DNA of 64,000 nt from Baekduia soli (GCF_007970665.1 NZ_CP042430.1:3720001-3784000), one strand, 5' to 3'. Counted from the stretch's first letter, positions 24,095-33,028 are shown. Notes: generated by a model from the letters alone, not told the origin. Numbers and translations: made by a program.

Positions 24095-25096
24095 ATGGCC
24101 ACCCGTATCGATGCACCCGCGACGCAGGCCCGGCCCGCCGACCACGCGCTGGAGGCCGAGCTCGAGCGCCACCGGCGCGAGCTGACGGGCTACAGCTACC
24201 GCATGCTGGGCTCCTGGTTCGAGGCCGAGGACGCCGTGCAGGAGACGATGGTGCGCGCGTGGCGCAGCCTCGATGCGCTGCAGGCGCGCCCGGCCCTGCG
24301 CTCGTGGCTGTACCGGATCGCCACGAACGTCTGCGTCGACATGCTCCAGAGCCCGCAGCGGCGGGCGCGCCCCATGGACCTCGTCGAGTCCACGACCGCC
24401 GACTCCGCGCTGCCCGTGCCGCTGCCCGAGTCGGCCTGGGTCCAGCCCGTGCCCGACGGCCAGGTGCTGGCCTCCGACGGCGACCCGGCCGAGGTCGCCG
24501 CGGCGCGCGAGACGATCCGCCTGGCGTTCGTGGCCGCGCTCCAGCACCTCCCGGCGCGCCAGCGCGCGGTCCTCATCCTGCGCGAGGTGCTGCGCTGGCA
24601 GGCCTCCGAGGTCGCCGAGCTGCTCGACACCACCACGGCGTCGGTCAACAGCGCGCTGCAGCGCGCGCGGGCCACGCTCGACGCCCTGGACCTCGACAGC
24701 GCCGCCCCGCTGAGCGTCGACGACGACGAGCAGGCCGCGCTGCTGGCCCGCTACGTCGACTGCTTCGAGCGCTACGACATCACCGCGCTGGTCTCCCTGC
24801 TGCACGAGGACGCGACGTTCTCCATGCCGCCGCACCCGATGTGGCTGCGCGGCCCGGAGGAGGTCGCGGGCTGGATGCTCGGGACGGGCGCCGGCTGCGA
24901 GGGCTCGAGGCTGATCCCGACGCGCGCCAACGGGTGCCCGGCCGTCGCGATCTACAAGCCGGCCGGGCCCGGCGTGCACGAGCCGTTCAACATCGCGCTG
25001 CTCGAGATCTCGGGCGGCCGGATCGCGGCCATCCACCACTACCTGTTCCCCGAGCTGTTCGAGGCCTTCGGGCTGCCGACCCGGCTCGAGGCCTAG
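24095..25096 (+). CDS. ECF RNA polymerase sigma factor, SigG-like, with SnoaL-type tail (333 aa)
   Basis: Group IV sigma factor. Region 2 is at about residues 25 to 95 (LTGYSYRMLGSWFEAEDAVQ, then LRSWLYRIATNVCVDML). Region 4 lies at 145 to 205 (LPARQRAVLILREVLRWQAS, then TTASVNSALQRAR). A C-terminal SnoaL/NTF2-like domain (about 215 to 333) may regulate activity by ligand or by masking region 4. No anti-sigma gene is adjacent, consistent with this subgroup. Its TAG stop directly abuts the next reading frame. Confidence 0.9.
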   Translation: MATRIDAPATQARPADHALEAELERHRRELTGYSYRMLGSWFEAEDAVQETMVRAWRSLDALQARPALRSWLYRIATNVCVDMLQSPQRRARPMDLVESTTADSALPVPLPESAWVQPVPDGQVLASDGDPAEVAAARETIRLAFVAALQHLPARQRAVLILREVLRWQASEVAELLDTTTASVNSALQRARATLDALDLDSAAPLSVDDDEQAALLARYVDCFERYDITALVSLLHEDATFSMPPHPMWLRGPEEVAGWMLGTGAGCEGSRLIPTRANGCPAVAIYKPAGPGVHEPFNIALLEISGGRIAAIHHYLFPELFEAFGLPTRLEA

Positions 25097-25972
25097 GGCC
25101 CGGCCACGCTCCCCGAGGGCATCTCGGTCGGGCACTGGACCGACCCCCGAGGCCGGACGGGCTGCACCGTCGTGCTGGCCCCGGCCGGCGCCGTGGCGGG
25201 CGCCGACGTCCGCGGCGGCGCGCCGGGAACGCTGGGCACCGACGCGCTGCGGCCCGGGATGCTCGTGCAGGAGGCCCACGCGATCCTGCTGACCGGCGGC
25301 AGCGCGTTCGGGCTCGACGCGGCGGCCGGCGTCATGGCCCACCTCGAGCAGGGCGGCCACGGCCTGGCCATCGGCCCCGTGCGCGTCCCCATCGTCGCCG
25401 GCGCGGTGATCTTCGACCTTCTCACGAGCGACGCGTCGGCCCGGCCCGGCGCCGCGGCGGGCACGGCGGCCTGCCGCGCCGCGACGCGCGAGCCCGCCGT
25501 CGGCGCGGTCGGGGCGGGCACCGGCGCCACGGTGGCCAAGGCCGCCGGCGCGGCGGGCACGGCGCCCGGCGGCTTCGGCCTGGCCGGCGCGCGGGCCGGC
25601 GACGCGACCGTCGCGGCGGCGATGGTCGCCAACGGCGTCGGCGGCGTCTGGGACGACGAGCGCCACACGTGGATCGCGCCGCTGGCCGGCTGGGATCACG
25701 CGTCCGGCCTCATGCCGGGCGCCAACACGACGATCGGCGTCGTGGTCACCGACGCGCGGCTGACCAAGGAGCAGGCCAACCGCGTGGCGACCGTCGCCCA
25801 CGACGGGATCGCGCGCGCCGTGCGCCCGGCGCACACCCGCTACGACGGCGACACGATGTTCTGCCTGGCCACGGGCGCCGTCGACGCGCCCGCCGACGCC
25901 GTGGAGGCCGTCGCCGCGCAGGTCGTGGCCGCGGCGATCGCCGCGGGCGTGCGCGCCGCGGGCGCCGCCTAG
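25097..25972 (+). CDS. P1-family (DmpA-type) aminopeptidase without a normal start codon
   Basis: Self-cleaving Ntn-type peptidase of family S58. Hallmarks include VRGGAPGT, HAILLTGGSAFGLDAAAGVM and the autocleavage region LMPGANTTIGVVVTDARL. The conserved N-terminus (LPEGISVGHWTDPRGRTGCT) is encoded directly after the sigma-factor stop at 25094-25096. No ATG, GTG, TTG or CTG lies between that stop and GTG 25172, and a start at 25172 would delete the conserved segment. Hence the start is unknown: a rare codon, a base error or a damaged gene. The 3' end overlaps the convergent PIN gene at a shared CTAG. Confidence 0.75.
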   Translation, partial: GPATLPEGISVGHWTDPRGRTGCTVVLAPAGAVAGADVRGGAPGTLGTDALRPGMLVQEAHAILLTGGSAFGLDAAAGVMAHLEQGGHGLAIGPVRVPIVAGAVIFDLLTSDASARPGAAAGTAACRAATREPAVGAVGAGTGATVAKAAGAAGTAPGGFGLAGARAGDATVAAAMVANGVGGVWDDERHTWIAPLAGWDHASGLMPGANTTIGVVVTDARLTKEQANRVATVAHDGIARAVRPAHTRYDGDTMFCLATGAVDAPADAVEAVAAQVVAAAIAAGVRAAGAA

Positions 25973-26400
25973 CCGGCGGCCAGCAGCCGCGGACGCAGGT
26001 CGTGCGCCCAGTCCCAGCAGGTCACGACGGGCAGGGCCTCGGCCACGGCGGCGCGCAGCGCGCGGTCCTCGGTGACCAACGGGACGGCTGCCAGGGCCGC
26101 GGCGGAGGCGATGCGCGCGTCGTCGCGGTCCACCCCGGGCGCCGCGCGCAGCCGGGCCAGCATCAGGGCGTGCGCGGGGTCGTCCTCGTCGGGCCCCGGC
26201 ACGACGAGCACCCGGACGCGGCGCAGGGCGACGCGGCGGGCCGGGTCGGGCGTGGCGGCGATCTGCAGCACGCTCTCGTGGGCGGCCAGCAGCTGCACGC
26301 GGCCGGCCGACGTCGCCCGGTCCACCCGCGCGGTCAGGCCCTCCTCGGCGGCGATCGCGTCGAAGATCATCGAGTCGATGAGGCACCGCAGGACCGTCAC
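25969..26400 (-). CDS. PIN-domain protein (143 aa)
   Basis: PIN-fold ribonuclease-like protein. Acidic metal ligands appear as LIDSMIFD near the N-terminus, GVDRDDARIASAA in the middle and LVTEDRALR toward the end, the expected order. Many PIN proteins are VapC toxins, but no antitoxin gene precedes it and the GTG start has no small upstream partner, so a stand-alone nuclease role is equally likely. It converges with the peptidase gene and shares the CTAG stop. Confidence 0.7.
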   Translation of the reverse strand: MTVLRCLIDSMIFDAIAAEEGLTARVDRATSAGRVQLLAAHESVLQIAATPDPARRVALRRVRVLVVPGPDEDDPAHALMLARLRAAPGVDRDDARIASAAALAAVPLVTEDRALRAAVAEALPVVTCWDWAHDLRPRLLAAG

Positions 26401-26589
26401 GACCGCCGATCATGGCCGATGCCCGGACACGGGCTCCCGGCCATAGGTCCGGGTCGCGTCACCCCGGGCGCTGAGCGGCTCTGCCCAAGGTCTAGGTTTC
26501 GGCGCGATCGCGTGACCGGGGGCGCGCCGACTGCCACCATGGCGCCGCGACGCTGTCCTACGCAACGCTCGGCAAGGAGCCCTTTGAGG

Positions 26590-27885
26590 ATGCACACCCG
26601 TTCGATGCTCGCGGCCACCGCCCTGGCCGCCGCGGTGACCGGCCTGACGGCCCAGGCGGCCATGGCCGGGACCGTCAGGACCCAGAGCGTCTCCGGCGTC
26701 CAGCGCCTGGAGTTCAGCGACACCGTCATCAGGAACGGCGTCAACGTCGGTGAGCCCAACGCGCTGACGGTCACGCTGGCGGGCGGCGTCTACACGGTCA
26801 CCGACACCAGGACCGCCCCGACCGCCGGGCCCGGCTGCGCCCCGGCCGGAGCGCACGCGGTCAGCTGCCCCGCGGCCGCCATCAGCCTGCTCGCCTTCCC
26901 GCTCGGGCCCCAGAACGACACGTTCAACAACCAGACCCCCACCCCGGCCCGGATCACGAGCGGCCTGGGCAGCGACACCATCATCAACTCGGGCAACGGC
27001 GACGACGTCATCGACATCGCCGGCAACGAGATCGACTTCGTGACCTCCTGCGGCGCGGGCAACGACACGGTGCACATCGACCGCCGCGACACCGTGGCGG
27101 CCGGCTCGGGCTGCGAGACCATCAACGGCGTGACCACCCCGACGCCGCCCAGCGGCGACGGCACGCCCACCCCGACGGGGCCGAGCACCCCGCCCGTGCA
27201 GGCGTCGCCGCCCGGCACGACCGCCCCGGTCTCGGCCGAGTCGATCCCGCCGACCAACAAGCCCGGCGCCTGCCGCGTGCTCTACCTCGGCACGCCCGGC
27301 GTCGACCGCATCCTCGGCTCCAACGACGGTGACCTCGAGTTCGGCTTCGGCGGCAACGACTACCTCGACGGCCAGGCCGGCGACGACTGCCTGTACGGCA
27401 ACGACGGCAACGACACGGTCATCGGCGACGACGGGCTCGACCTGCTCGTCGGCGGCGCCGGCGCCGACAGGCTCTACGGCGGCAACGGCAACGACCGCGA
27501 GTACGGCAACGCCGGCTCGGACAAGCTGTACGGCAACAACGGCGACGACCGGCTCTCCGCCGCCGCCGGCAACGACCAGGCCTACGGCGGCGCCGGCAAC
27601 GACGCGCTCTACGGGGCCACGGGCAAGGACCGCCTCTCCGGCGGGACGGGCCGCGACCACCTGTCGGGCGGCAGCGGCGCCGACCAGCTGTTCGGCGGCG
27701 CGGGCAACGACGTGATCCTGGCCGGCAGCGGCCGCGACCTCGTCAGCGCCGGCGCGGGCAACGACCACATCAGCGCCCACGACCACGAGCGCGACATCGT
27801 GCGCTGCGGCGCCGGCAGCGACCACGTCGTCGCCGACCACATCGACGTGCTCGAGGGCTGCGAGCACGTCACCTACCGCAACTAG
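26590..27885 (+). CDS. Secreted calcium-binding repeat (RTX-like) protein (431 aa)
   Basis: Sec signal peptide of about 26 residues (MHTRSMLAATALAAAVTGLT, then QAAMA-G). A beta-rich region with a few GxGxD motifs follows, then a Pro/Thr-rich linker (residues 180 to 230). A long array of nonapeptide repeats of the GGxGxDxLY kind (about 240 to 425) binds Ca2+ and folds as a beta roll. Cysteines occur at intervals (CLYGNDGND, RCGAGSD, EGCEHV). There is no type I secretion tail, so export is probably by Sec and the protein surface-associated or released. Start is supported by aaggag at 26574 and it has its own terminator. Confidence 0.88.
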   Translation: MHTRSMLAATALAAAVTGLTAQAAMAGTVRTQSVSGVQRLEFSDTVIRNGVNVGEPNALTVTLAGGVYTVTDTRTAPTAGPGCAPAGAHAVSCPAAAISLLAFPLGPQNDTFNNQTPTPARITSGLGSDTIINSGNGDDVIDIAGNEIDFVTSCGAGNDTVHIDRRDTVAAGSGCETINGVTTPTPPSGDGTPTPTGPSTPPVQASPPGTTAPVSAESIPPTNKPGACRVLYLGTPGVDRILGSNDGDLEFGFGGNDYLDGQAGDDCLYGNDGNDTVIGDDGLDLLVGGAGADRLYGGNGNDREYGNAGSDKLYGNNGDDRLSAAAGNDQAYGGAGNDALYGATGKDRLSGGTGRDHLSGGSGADQLFGGAGNDVILAGSGRDLVSAGAGNDHISAHDHERDIVRCGAGSDHVVADHIDVLEGCEHVTYRN

Positions 27886-27909
27886 CGCCCGCAGGGCCCC
27901 CGCCCGCGT

Positions 27910-27937
27910 CCGCCGGCCGTCACCCGACGGCCGGCGG
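27910..27937 (+). terminator. Terminator hairpin after calcium-binding protein gene
   Basis: CCGCCGGCCGTC and GACGGCCGGCGG pair perfectly over 12 bp around an ACCC loop, 25 bp after the stop. No T tract. The position isolates the secreted-protein gene from the NYN gene downstream. Confidence 0.7.
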
Positions 27938-27977
27938 GCGCCGCGGCGTGCGGGGCGCGATCCCCTAGGCTCGCGGC

Positions 27978-28553
27978 GTGGACGCATCCCCGGCCCCCGA
28001 GACGTTCCTGCTCGTCGACGGCGAGAACATCGACGCGACGCTGGGCGGCAGCCTGCTGGGCCGCCGCCCCGCGCCCGAGGAGCGCCCCCGCTGGGACCGC
28101 GTGCTCGAGCACGCCCGCTCGGTCTGGGACCAGCCCGTGCGCGGGCTCTTCTTCCTCAACGGCTCCGGGCACCTGCCCATGTCGTTCGTGCAGGCGCTGG
28201 CGGCGCTGGACTACCGCCCCGTGCTGCTCAGCGGCCCGGCCGAGGTCAAGGTCGTCGACGTCGCGATCCAGCGCACGCTCGACGCACTGGCCCAGCGGGC
28301 CGCCGGCGACGTGCTGCTGGCCAGCCACGACGGGGACTTCGCGCCCCAGGTGGCCGCGCTGCTCACCGATCCCGGGCGGCGCGTCGGCGTGCTGGGCTTC
28401 CGCGAGCTCATCAGCGGCGCGCTGGCCGAGCTGACGGCCGATGGCCTGGCGCTCTACGACCTCGAGGACGACGTCGGGGCGTTCACGGTGACGCTGCCGC
28501 GCGTGCGCGTCATCCCCATCGAGCGCTTCGACCCCTGGACGCTGCTGGGCTAG
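27978..28553 (+). CDS. NYN-domain protein (191 aa)
   Basis: Member of the NYN/LabA-like PIN superfamily, putative RNases. Acidic catalytic residues show as LLVDGENID, EVKVVDVAI and LLASHDGDFAPQV, in the expected order. It is a stand-alone domain with no RNA-binding extension. The start is GTG 27978. Its stop shares a CTAG palindrome with the convergent MYG1 gene. Confidence 0.85.
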   Translation: MDASPAPETFLLVDGENIDATLGGSLLGRRPAPEERPRWDRVLEHARSVWDQPVRGLFFLNGSGHLPMSFVQALAALDYRPVLLSGPAEVKVVDVAIQRTLDALAQRAAGDVLLASHDGDFAPQVAALLTDPGRRVGVLGFRELISGALAELTADGLALYDLEDDVGAFTVTLPRVRVIPIERFDPWTLLG

Positions 28554-29449
28554 GCGCCGTCGCCGTCCAGCGCGAGCGTGGCGAGGGCCATGATCGCCTC
28601 GCGCGTGCGGGCCGAGACGTAGAAGCGCGCCGGGTGGCAGAACATCGCGCCGGGCACGCCGGTGGCCTCGGCCAGCGCGTCGTCGCTCAGTCCGGCCCAG
28701 GCGGCGGGCAGGTCGCGCCGGTTGGCGAAGTCACCGGCCTTGACCGGGACGGCCTGCATGCCCCAGCCGTCGGACTTGGGGTAGACGACGTACAGCGCGC
28801 CGGGCGCCCCGGCCACGACGAGCTCCCGCCACGGCATGTTGCGGTCCAGCTCGACGATGCGCGGGTCCTGGGCGCGGGCGATCGCGTCGCGCACGAGCCG
28901 CCGCGCCCGGCCGAAGGCCGCCGCGCCGGCCAGCTCGCGCTCCAGGATGCCCTCGGCGACGTCGACGGCCTGCGCGAAGCGCGCGTCCTGGGCGGCGTCG
29001 TCGAGCTCCTCGTCCCAGGCCGGGTTCATCGCGGCGACCACCCCGCTGACGGTCATGGGCCGCACGTCGCCGACCTCGGAGCGCACGATGGTCTGGCCCG
29101 TGTCGTTGGCGTCGACGCCCTGCACGAGACGCTCGTCGATCGACGCCGCGGCCTCCTCGTCGCCCCCGGCCAGCGCGACGCCGTGCGCGCGCCACACCAG
29201 GCCGAAGCTCGCGTAGCGGATGCCGTTGGGCCGCTCGCCGGCGCCGCCGCGCTGGTGGTGGTCGAAGTCGCCGGTCGCGGGATCCGAGCGGCCGCCCACG
29301 TCGACCCGGACGTCGGCGGCCGCGACCACCGCCTCGTCGCGGCTGCGCACGAGCTCCAGCGGGCCCACGGCCAGCCGCAGCGCGGCGATGGCGAAGACGT
29401 CGTCGGCGTGGAAGTTGCCGGGATGGGTCACGACCTGCATGACCCCCAA
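28550..29449 (-). CDS. MYG1/UPF0160-family protein (299 aa)
   Basis: Homologue of eukaryotic MYG1, a DHH-like exonuclease family. The metal-binding motifs THPGNFHADDVFAIAALRL and DVGGRSDPATGDFDHHQ are intact. The C-terminal part has YVVYPKSDGWGMQAVPV and MFCHPARFYVSARTREAI, characteristic of the family. In mitochondria MYG1 acts on RNA; the bacterial role is not established. The gene overlaps the NYN gene tail to tail by four bases. Confidence 0.88.
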   Translation of the reverse strand: MGVMQVVTHPGNFHADDVFAIAALRLAVGPLELVRSRDEAVVAAADVRVDVGGRSDPATGDFDHHQRGGAGERPNGIRYASFGLVWRAHGVALAGGDEEAAASIDERLVQGVDANDTGQTIVRSEVGDVRPMTVSGVVAAMNPAWDEELDDAAQDARFAQAVDVAEGILERELAGAAAFGRARRLVRDAIARAQDPRIVELDRNMPWRELVVAGAPGALYVVYPKSDGWGMQAVPVKAGDFANRRDLPAAWAGLSDDALAEATGVPGAMFCHPARFYVSARTREAIMALATLALDGDGA

Positions 29450-29560
29450 CGTAGCCGGGCGGGCGCGGCGGGCGCCCCGCGGTCACCTTGACCGTTCATA
29501 TGCACGTCAAGGCGACCACGACCGTCACGGAACGCGCACACGCCACGCGGCGCGCCCGGG

Positions 29561-30466
29561 TCACGCAGGCGCCGAGGCGAGCACCACCGGGTTGCCCGAC
29601 GGGTCGTTCAGCAGGTGCCCGCCGTCGACGGGCTCGGCGGGCGCGCCGGCGGCGGCCACCCGGTCCAGCGTCGCCTGCAGGGCCGGACCGGCGGGGAGCA
29701 CGACGGTCATCCGGCGCAGCGTCGCGCTGCCCTGCGGCGCCGGACCCGCGCCGGCGCTCTCCCACGAGTTGGCCCCGATGTGATGGTGGTAGCCGCCGGC
29801 GGCCAGGAACGCCGCCTGGCGCCCGAGCTGGGCCATGAGGCCGAAGCCCAGCGTGTCGCAGTAGAACGCCACGGCCGCGGGCACGTCGGCGACGCGCAGG
29901 TGCACGTGGCCCATCACCGTCCCGGCCGCGAGCGCGTCGAACGGCTCGCGGGCCGGGTCGGCCAGCTCCCCGAGCAGCCCGTCGACGTCGAGCGCCATCG
30001 TCGTCATGCGCTCGCCCACGCGGCCCTCCCACACCTCGCGGGGACGGTCCCAGTAGACCTCGATGCCGTGCCCGTCGGGGTCGGAGAGGTAGATCGCCTC
30101 GCTGACGAAGTGGTCGGCCATCCCGGCCAGCGCCACGCGGGTGCGCGCGGCGTGCGCCAGCCAGGCGGCCAGGTCGCGGCGCGCGGGCACCAGCAGCGCG
30201 AAGTGGTACAGGCCGGTGGCCCGGCCCACGGGCGGGGCGCCGGGGACCTCGTCGAGGACGAGCAGGTCCTCCCCGCCGGTGCCCAGCGCGGCGCGCGCAC
30301 CCTCGCGGCGGTGCACCCGTAGCCCGAGCGACGTCTCGTACCAGGCCACGGAGCGTCCGAGGTCGGCGACGACCAGGCCCACCGGCCCCATGCGCGTCCC
30401 CGGCGCGATCGCGGCGTGCAGCGCGTGGGCGGAGGCGTCGAGCTCCTCGGGATCGCGGGGCACCAT
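29561..30466 (-). CDS. VOC-superfamily ring-cleavage dioxygenase-like protein (301 aa)
   Basis: Two tandem vicinal-oxygen-chelate units, as in CatE-type catechol 2,3-dioxygenases. Metal-ligand segments: GLYHFALLVP and DPDGHGIEVYWD in the first, MGHVHLRVADVPAAVAFYCD and YHHHIGANSW in the second. ATG 30466 (MVPRDPEELDASAHALH) is preferred over a start 18 bp upstream. The substrate is unknown. It is divergent from the SDR gene. Confidence 0.8.
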   Translation of the reverse strand: MVPRDPEELDASAHALHAAIAPGTRMGPVGLVVADLGRSVAWYETSLGLRVHRREGARAALGTGGEDLLVLDEVPGAPPVGRATGLYHFALLVPARRDLAAWLAHAARTRVALAGMADHFVSEAIYLSDPDGHGIEVYWDRPREVWEGRVGERMTTMALDVDGLLGELADPAREPFDALAAGTVMGHVHLRVADVPAAVAFYCDTLGFGLMAQLGRQAAFLAAGGYHHHIGANSWESAGAGPAPQGSATLRRMTVVLPAGPALQATLDRVAAAGAPAEPVDGGHLLNDPSGNPVVLASAPA

Positions 30467-30540
30467 GGGCACATCCCACCACACCGGCGCCTCCGTGCAC
30501 CGTCGCTTCCGCCAGGGCGGCCGGGGATAGCCTGGCCGGC

Positions 30541-31329
30541 ATGCTCGAGGACAAGGTGTGCGTCGTGACCGGGTCGGGGCGCGGCATCGGCCGCGCCACC
30601 GCGGTCGAGATGGCCCGGCGGGGCGCCAAGGTCGTGGTCTCCGACGTGGGCGAGAACGCCGACGAGACGCTCGAGGCCGTCCGCGACGCCGGCGGCGACG
30701 CGATCTACATCCGCTGCGACATCACGCGCTTCGACGAGGTCAAGGCGCTGATGGACGGCGCGGCCGAGCACTTCGGCGGCATCGACGTCCTGCACAACAA
30801 CGCCGGCGTCCACGAGTCCGACCTGCACGGCTCCAGCACCGTCGACACGCTGCCCGACGAGATCTGGGAGCTCGTCTTCAACGTCAACATCCGCGGCGTC
30901 TTCTGGACCACCAAGGCGGCGGCGCCCCACCTGCGCGCGTCGACGCGCGGCCCGTCCATCGTCAACTGCGCCTCGACGGGCGGCCTGCTCGGCTACCCCA
31001 ACTCGTCGGCCTACTGCGCGTCCAAGGGCGCCGTCGTCAACTTCACGCGCGCGACCGCCGTCGACCTCGCCGCCGACGGGGTGCGCTGCAACTGCTACTG
31101 CCCCGGCAGCGTCCAGACTCCGATGATCGAGGGCTTCATGGCGGCCGCGGCCGACGACCCGTCGGCGATGAGCGGCCTCGTGGGCGCCCAGCTCATCGAC
31201 CGCATCGGGCAGCCGGAGGAGATCGCCCGACTCGTGTGCTTCCTGGCCTCCGACGACGCCTCGTTCATCAACGGCGCGGTCTACGTCATCGACGGCGGCA
31301 AGCTCGCCTGGCGCGGCACGCGCGGCTGA
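30541..31329 (+). CDS. Short-chain dehydrogenase/reductase (262 aa)
   Basis: NAD(P)-dependent oxidoreductase of the classical SDR type: cofactor motif TGSGRGIG, NNAG, catalytic Ser in NCASTGG and YCASK as the YxxxK pair. An acidic residue after the second strand (SDVGEN) suggests NAD preference. The C-terminal IDRIGQPEEIARLVCFLASD and INGAVYVIDGG segments are normal. The substrate is unknown. Confidence 0.9.
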   Translation: MLEDKVCVVTGSGRGIGRATAVEMARRGAKVVVSDVGENADETLEAVRDAGGDAIYIRCDITRFDEVKALMDGAAEHFGGIDVLHNNAGVHESDLHGSSTVDTLPDEIWELVFNVNIRGVFWTTKAAAPHLRASTRGPSIVNCASTGGLLGYPNSSAYCASKGAVVNFTRATAVDLAADGVRCNCYCPGSVQTPMIEGFMAAAADDPSAMSGLVGAQLIDRIGQPEEIARLVCFLASDDASFINGAVYVIDGGKLAWRGTRG

Positions 31330-31335
31330 GCCCGC

Positions 31336-31590
31336 TCACCCCGCCAGCAGGCGGGCGAGCTCGGGATGCTCGTCCAGCAGCCCGGCCAGCACGCCCGCCA
31401 GCTCGGGCGTCAGGAAGACCCCGACACGCTCGCCGTCGCGCCGGGCGTCGGCCCACGTGTCGCGCAGCGCCAGGCGCTCACGCAGCCCCGCGGCGCCCGC
31501 GCCGGCGTCGCGCGCGGCGGGCTCGACCACGCCGTCGCGCAGGGCCTGCCACGCGGCGGCGGTCATCCACAGGGGCTCCCAGGCGGCCAT
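31336..31590 (-). CDS. Hypothetical protein (84 aa)
   Basis: Small soluble protein MAAWEPLWMTAAAWQALRDG with a middle RERLALRDTWADARRDGERV and a leucine-rich C-terminus (GVFLTPELAGVLAGLLDEHP). It is helical with no motif I can name. It ends 7 bp from the convergent SDR stop and the composition is natural, so I accept it as a gene of unknown function. Confidence 0.55.
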   Translation of the reverse strand: MAAWEPLWMTAAAWQALRDGVVEPAARDAGAGAAGLRERLALRDTWADARRDGERVGVFLTPELAGVLAGLLDEHPELARLLAG

Positions 31591-31687
31591 GGCCCCAGCC
31601 TAGGCGGCGGGGCGGGTAGCCGCACCGCCGGGACGGGTGCCGTCACGGCTGCCCGGCGTGCGGCGCGCCGTGACACTGGGAGGATCC

Positions 31688-32698
31688 ATGCTCGCCCCGT
31701 CCTCCCCACTGCCCGTCAAGGGCCCGGACGCCGCCACGATCGCGCGGCGCGCGCTGGTGGCGCTGGCGCTGGCCGGGGCCGCGGCCGTCGCGCTGGTGCT
31801 GGCCGGTCGCCCGGCGCGGGCGATCGGCGACGCGCTGGACCGGGCGCTGCACGCCGACGCGCGCTGGGTGGCGGCCGCCGCCGGCTTCGAGGTCCTGTCC
31901 TTCGCGGGCTACGTCGTGCTGCTCTGGCTCGTCACCGGGCGGGCGACCCCGCGGATGGACCTGCGCGCCAGCGTCCAGGTGACGCTCGGCGGGGCTGCCG
32001 CGACGCGCCTGATGCCGACCGGCGGCGTGGGCGGCGCCGCGCTGACGCTGTGGATCCTGCGCCGCACCGGCCTGGACGCCCGGCGCGCGGGCCGCACGCT
32101 GCTGACGTTTCTCGTCCTGCTCTACGCCGTGTTCCTGGCGTCCATCGCGGTCTCCGGCGCGCTGCTGGCCGCGGGGGTCGGCGCCGTGCGCGGCCCGCTC
32201 GGCCTGACCGCCGTGCCGGCCGCCCTGGCGACGGCCGGGATCCTCGTGCCGCTGGGCCTGGGGCTCGCGCACCGCGAGGACGCGGTGCCCGCCACGGGAC
32301 GGGTGCGCTCCCTCGCTCGCCTGCTCGGCGCGGCCGTGCACGACGCGCTGGGCCTCGCCCGCCGGGCCGACCCGCGCCTGCTCGGCGCCCTGGCCTGGTG
32401 GACGTTCGACGCCGCCGTGCTGTGGGCCATGCTCGACGCGTTCGGCGCCGCGGTGCCGTTCGCCGTCGTCGTGCTGGCCTACTTCGTCGGCCAGGCCGGC
32501 AACCTCGTGCCGGTGCCCGGCGCGGTCAGCGGCGGGATCGCGGGCGTGCTGCTGGCCTTCGGCGTGGACGCCGACCTCGCCCTGGTCTCCGTGCTCGGCT
32601 ACCGCGCCGTGGCGATCTGGCTTCCGGCGCCGTTCGGCCTGCTCGCCCTCGGCGCGCTGCGCCACACCGTCGCGCGCTGGGCGCCCGCGGCGGCCTGA
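31688..32698 (+). CDS. UPF0104/lysylphosphatidylglycerol-synthase-like membrane protein (336 aa)
   Basis: Multi-pass membrane protein with about seven hydrophobic helices. It matches the flippase-like N-terminal domain of MprF (UPF0104): RLMPTGGVGGAALTLWILRR in one loop and YFVGQAGNLVPVPGAVSGGI in another. No synthase domain is attached. Such stand-alone proteins may move lipids or glycolipids; the substrate is unknown. ATG 31688 follows ggagg. It is the first of three members in this window. Confidence 0.82.
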   Translation: MLAPSSPLPVKGPDAATIARRALVALALAGAAAVALVLAGRPARAIGDALDRALHADARWVAAAAGFEVLSFAGYVVLLWLVTGRATPRMDLRASVQVTLGGAAATRLMPTGGVGGAALTLWILRRTGLDARRAGRTLLTFLVLLYAVFLASIAVSGALLAAGVGAVRGPLGLTAVPAALATAGILVPLGLGLAHREDAVPATGRVRSLARLLGAAVHDALGLARRADPRLLGALAWWTFDAAVLWAMLDAFGAAVPFAVVVLAYFVGQAGNLVPVPGAVSGGIAGVLLAFGVDADLALVSVLGYRAVAIWLPAPFGLLALGALRHTVARWAPAAA

Positions 32699-32708
32699 GC
32701 GCGGCGGC

Positions 32709-32960
32709 TCAGTCCGACCACAGCGCGAGGTGCACGCCGACGGCGGCCGGGTCAATGCCGGTCCCGCGGCACGCGCCCTCGACGAGCCGCCCGGCCCGCG
32801 CGACGGCCGCCTGGTCATCGTCGGCGTCGGGGAGCCGGAGCATCACGTCCTGGGCGTCCTGCTCCATCGACTCCCGGCCCGGCAGCGTGAACGAGCGCAG
32901 CTGGGCCGTGACGATCTCGCGGTCCTCGTCGGACTCGAAGGTCAGGTAGACGTCGGCCAT
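32709..32960 (-). CDS. Hypothetical small protein (83 aa)
   Basis: Begins MADVYLTFESDEDREIVTAQ, continuing with LRLPDADDDQAAVARAGRLV. Acidic, probably an alpha/beta fold. No family recognised. ATG 32960 is chosen over an upstream start at 33002 that adds an unnatural N-terminus. Confidence 0.6.
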   Translation of the reverse strand: MADVYLTFESDEDREIVTAQLRSFTLPGRESMEQDAQDVMLRLPDADDDQAAVARAGRLVEGACRGTGIDPAAVGVHLALWSD

Positions 32961-33028
32961 CCCATGATCCTCGCAGCCGCGCCAAGCGCGCGCGGCGCGC
33001 ATCGCGTCCGAGCCGCTCGAGCCCGCCC

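Noticed and set aside
25969-26400. VapBC-type toxin-antitoxin pair
   Set aside because: Only the PIN protein is present. No antitoxin-sized gene lies upstream on the same strand.
24259-26589. Very long plus-strand frame running through sigma factor and peptidase into the calcium-binding protein gene
   Set aside because: Only the part from 26590 has a signal peptide and ribosome binding site; the rest is out of frame with two clear genes.
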